Source: Chitinophaga pinensis (lineage in GTDB: Bacteria; Bacteroidota; Bacteroidia; UKL13-3). From it: a DNA stretch of 25,045 nt. Location: assembly GCA_945875195.1 (NCBI GenBank), contig CAMCJW010000005.1, forward strand, positions 1-25,045. The letters run 5' to 3'. This document shows, piece after piece, positions 23,882 to 25,045 of the stretch; position 1 is the stretch's first letter; every line of letters starts with the position of its first letter. A program made the position numbers and the translations under genes. Below the pieces are notes generated by a model. The model was not told the origin of the DNA. It ran no database searches and saw only the letters and a program-made list of their open reading frames with translations.

Positions 23882-24583
23882 ATGAACCACACCGAATCTA
23901 TATTTACTCAAATTGGGGGTGTATTTTGTACGCCTATTGCAGAACTTACTAATAAAATGAGTAAGATAAAAGCCTTTGTTTTTGATTGGGATGGTGTATT
24001 TAACAACGCTCAGAAAAATGAAAACAAAAGCAGTACCTTCAATGAGGCAGATAGTATGGGTACCAATATGCTTAGGTTCAGCCATTATTTATTGAACCAA
24101 CAATTGCCTGCTACCGCAATTATTTCGGGCGAAAAAAATGAAATGGCTTTCTATTTTGCCGAACGCGAACATTTTGATGGCTGCTATTTTAAAGTGCCCA
24201 ACAAAATAATTGCCTTGAACCACTTTTGTGAAAAGCACAATTTACAACTCAATGAGGTTGCCTATGTTTTTGATGATGTGCTCGATTTAAGCATTGCGGC
24301 CGTTTGTGGCATTAGAATTTTAATCAATAGAAAAGCAAATCCTTTGTTTAAAAATTACCTGGTTCAAAACAACTATGTAGATTACATAACGGGACACGAA
24401 AGTGGCAATTTTGCAGTAAGAGAAACCACCGAAATGCTCATGGGATTAAATGATAACTACAACCAATGTATGGACAATCGCAAGGATTTTAGTCTAGTAT
24501 ATATGGATTACTTGGCTTTGCGACAAGCCGCGCCAACAGGTTTTTACACCATTGAATCAAACGAGGTGGTAGAAAAGAAATAA
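23882..24583 (+). CDS. kdsC: KdsC-type HAD phosphatase (Kdo8P phosphatase family), divergent
   Basis: A 233-residue C0-type HAD hydrolase. Motif I is FDWDGVFNN (D35 nucleophile, D37 acid/base), motif II is IISGEK (S82), motif III lysine is K108 in PNKIIAL, and motif IV is YVFDDVLDLS (D131, D132). The late segment ESGNFAVRETTEML matches the GGRGAVRE loop that is special to KdsC, and FNEADSMG matches FNVRDG. KdsC removes the phosphate from Kdo8P. Compared with usual KdsC the first motif (normally DVDGVLTDG) has drifted, and a tail of about 45 residues is added after residue 190. The ATG at 23882 gives an N-terminal arm like E. coli KdsC; an internal ATG at 23957 is the alternative. It is separated from the operon by a terminator. 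Confidence 0.7.
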   Translation: MNHTESIFTQIGGVFCTPIAELTNKMSKIKAFVFDWDGVFNNAQKNENKSSTFNEADSMGTNMLRFSHYLLNQQLPATAIISGEKNEMAFYFAEREHFDGCYFKVPNKIIALNHFCEKHNLQLNEVAYVFDDVLDLSIAAVCGIRILINRKANPLFKNYLVQNNYVDYITGHESGNFAVRETTEMLMGLNDNYNQCMDNRKDFSLVYMDYLALRQAAPTGFYTIESNEVVEKK

Positions 24584-24589
24584 GGTATT

Positions 24590-25045
24590 TTAACTATATC
24601 TTTTTAAATAATCGAAAGTTACTTGTTGCGAACTTTGGTTATTTCCATTTAGATTTTGATGGACATAATGAATGTCGTTGATGCCATCAATTTTTCTGGC
24701 TTTCAGTTGATCATTCCATTGTATATCAAAAATATCAGCTAATATCTTTTGATTGTCTTTTGCATAAACAGGGAAGCCAACTTCTATTCTACTCATCAAA
24801 TTTCTACTCATCCAATCTGCAGAAGCCAAATATATTTTTTCATCACCTCCATTGCAAAACATATATAACCTAGCATGTTCCAAAAACCGATCAATGATAC
24901 TGATGATCTCTATGTTTTCGCTGCTATTAGGCACTCCAGGAACCAAACAACAAATTCCTCTAATGATTAATTGAATTTTTACACCTGCATTACTTGCATC
25001 ATACAATTTTTTGATGATATCTGTATCCACCAATGAATTCATTTT
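24590..25045 (-). CDS. ppk1: Polyphosphate kinase 1, C-terminal part
   Basis: The frame is open through the right edge of the window, so only the last 152 residues are present. The methionine at 25042 is internal, preceded by an in-frame Lys codon. The sequence NSLVDTDIIKKLYDASNAG, then IRGICCLVPGVP, ISIIDRFLEHARLYMF, NGGDEKIYLASADWM and SRIEVGFPVY is the highly conserved C-terminal catalytic region of PPK1. It includes the histidine in RFLEHAR equivalent to the second conserved His of E. coli Ppk. PPK1 makes polyphosphate from ATP at the inner membrane. It is convergent with the KdsC-like gene, 6 bases apart. The C-terminal end is of normal length. Confidence 0.96.
   Translation of the reverse strand, partial: KMNSLVDTDIIKKLYDASNAGVKIQLIIRGICCLVPGVPNSSENIEIISIIDRFLEHARLYMFCNGGDEKIYLASADWMSRNLMSRIEVGFPVYAKDNQKILADIFDIQWNDQLKARKIDGINDIHYVHQNLNGNNQSSQQVTFDYLKRYS

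Noticed and set aside
24124..24140. GGGCGAAAAAAATG in the KdsC-like gene as a further REP copy
   Set aside because: Only the GGGCGAAA half is present. There is no inverted arm or GTAG head, and it lies within a coding region.

Overview
The window looks like a chromosomal segment of a Bacteroidota bacterium, probably from the Sphingobacteriales/Chitinophagales/Flavobacteriales breadth. Evidence: the DNA is AT-rich, start codons lack Shine-Dalgarno sequences, several intergenic regions carry the Bacteroidota -7 promoter motif TAnnTTTG, exported proteins have short signal peptides ending in FSQ, FAQ or LGQ, and there is an S46 dipeptidyl-peptidase. No rRNA, tRNA, CRISPR array or insertion sequence was seen, and no stretch over 300 bases lacks a gene.

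Left part (1-8241, minus strand): the N-terminus of a family-9 glycosyltransferase, a GT39/ArnT-like membrane glycosyltransferase, a pair of inverted REP-like palindromes, a full-length pyruvate carboxylase (pyc) and the excinuclease subunit uvrA. Middle (8255-12872): a predicted outer-membrane barrel protein; an ECF sigma factor, a small secreted carbohydrate-binding-like protein and a short putative anti-sigma protein, closed by a bidirectional terminator; then an S46 peptidase on the minus strand. Next (13016-18164): a PiT-family phosphate transporter convergent with a periplasmic-binding-protein-like gene that is coupled to guaA, then divergent mnmH (tRNA 2-selenouridine synthase).

Right part (18256-24583, plus strand) is the most interesting region. 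It is a Kdo / 8-amino-Kdo (Kdo8N) locus: kdnA (aminotransferase), kdnB (Kdo 8-oxidase), an embedded ParE/RelE-type toxin-antitoxin pair, kdsA (metal-dependent type), a small outer-membrane protein, a fusion of a transaldolase/F6P-aldolase-like barrel with a KdsD-type CBS pair, a strong terminator, and a divergent KdsC-type phosphatase. The fusion sits where one would expect the arabinose-5-phosphate isomerase KdsD. It keeps the Schiff-base lysine but has changes at normally conserved active-site positions, so it may be a regulated, non-canonical enzyme supplying the Kdo pathway. That is a hypothesis from fusion and context. Downstream and convergent lies the C-terminal part of polyphosphate kinase, cut by the window edge.

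The genes around the Kdo locus (GT9, GT39, outer-membrane proteins) fit a general envelope theme, but they belong to separate transcription units.
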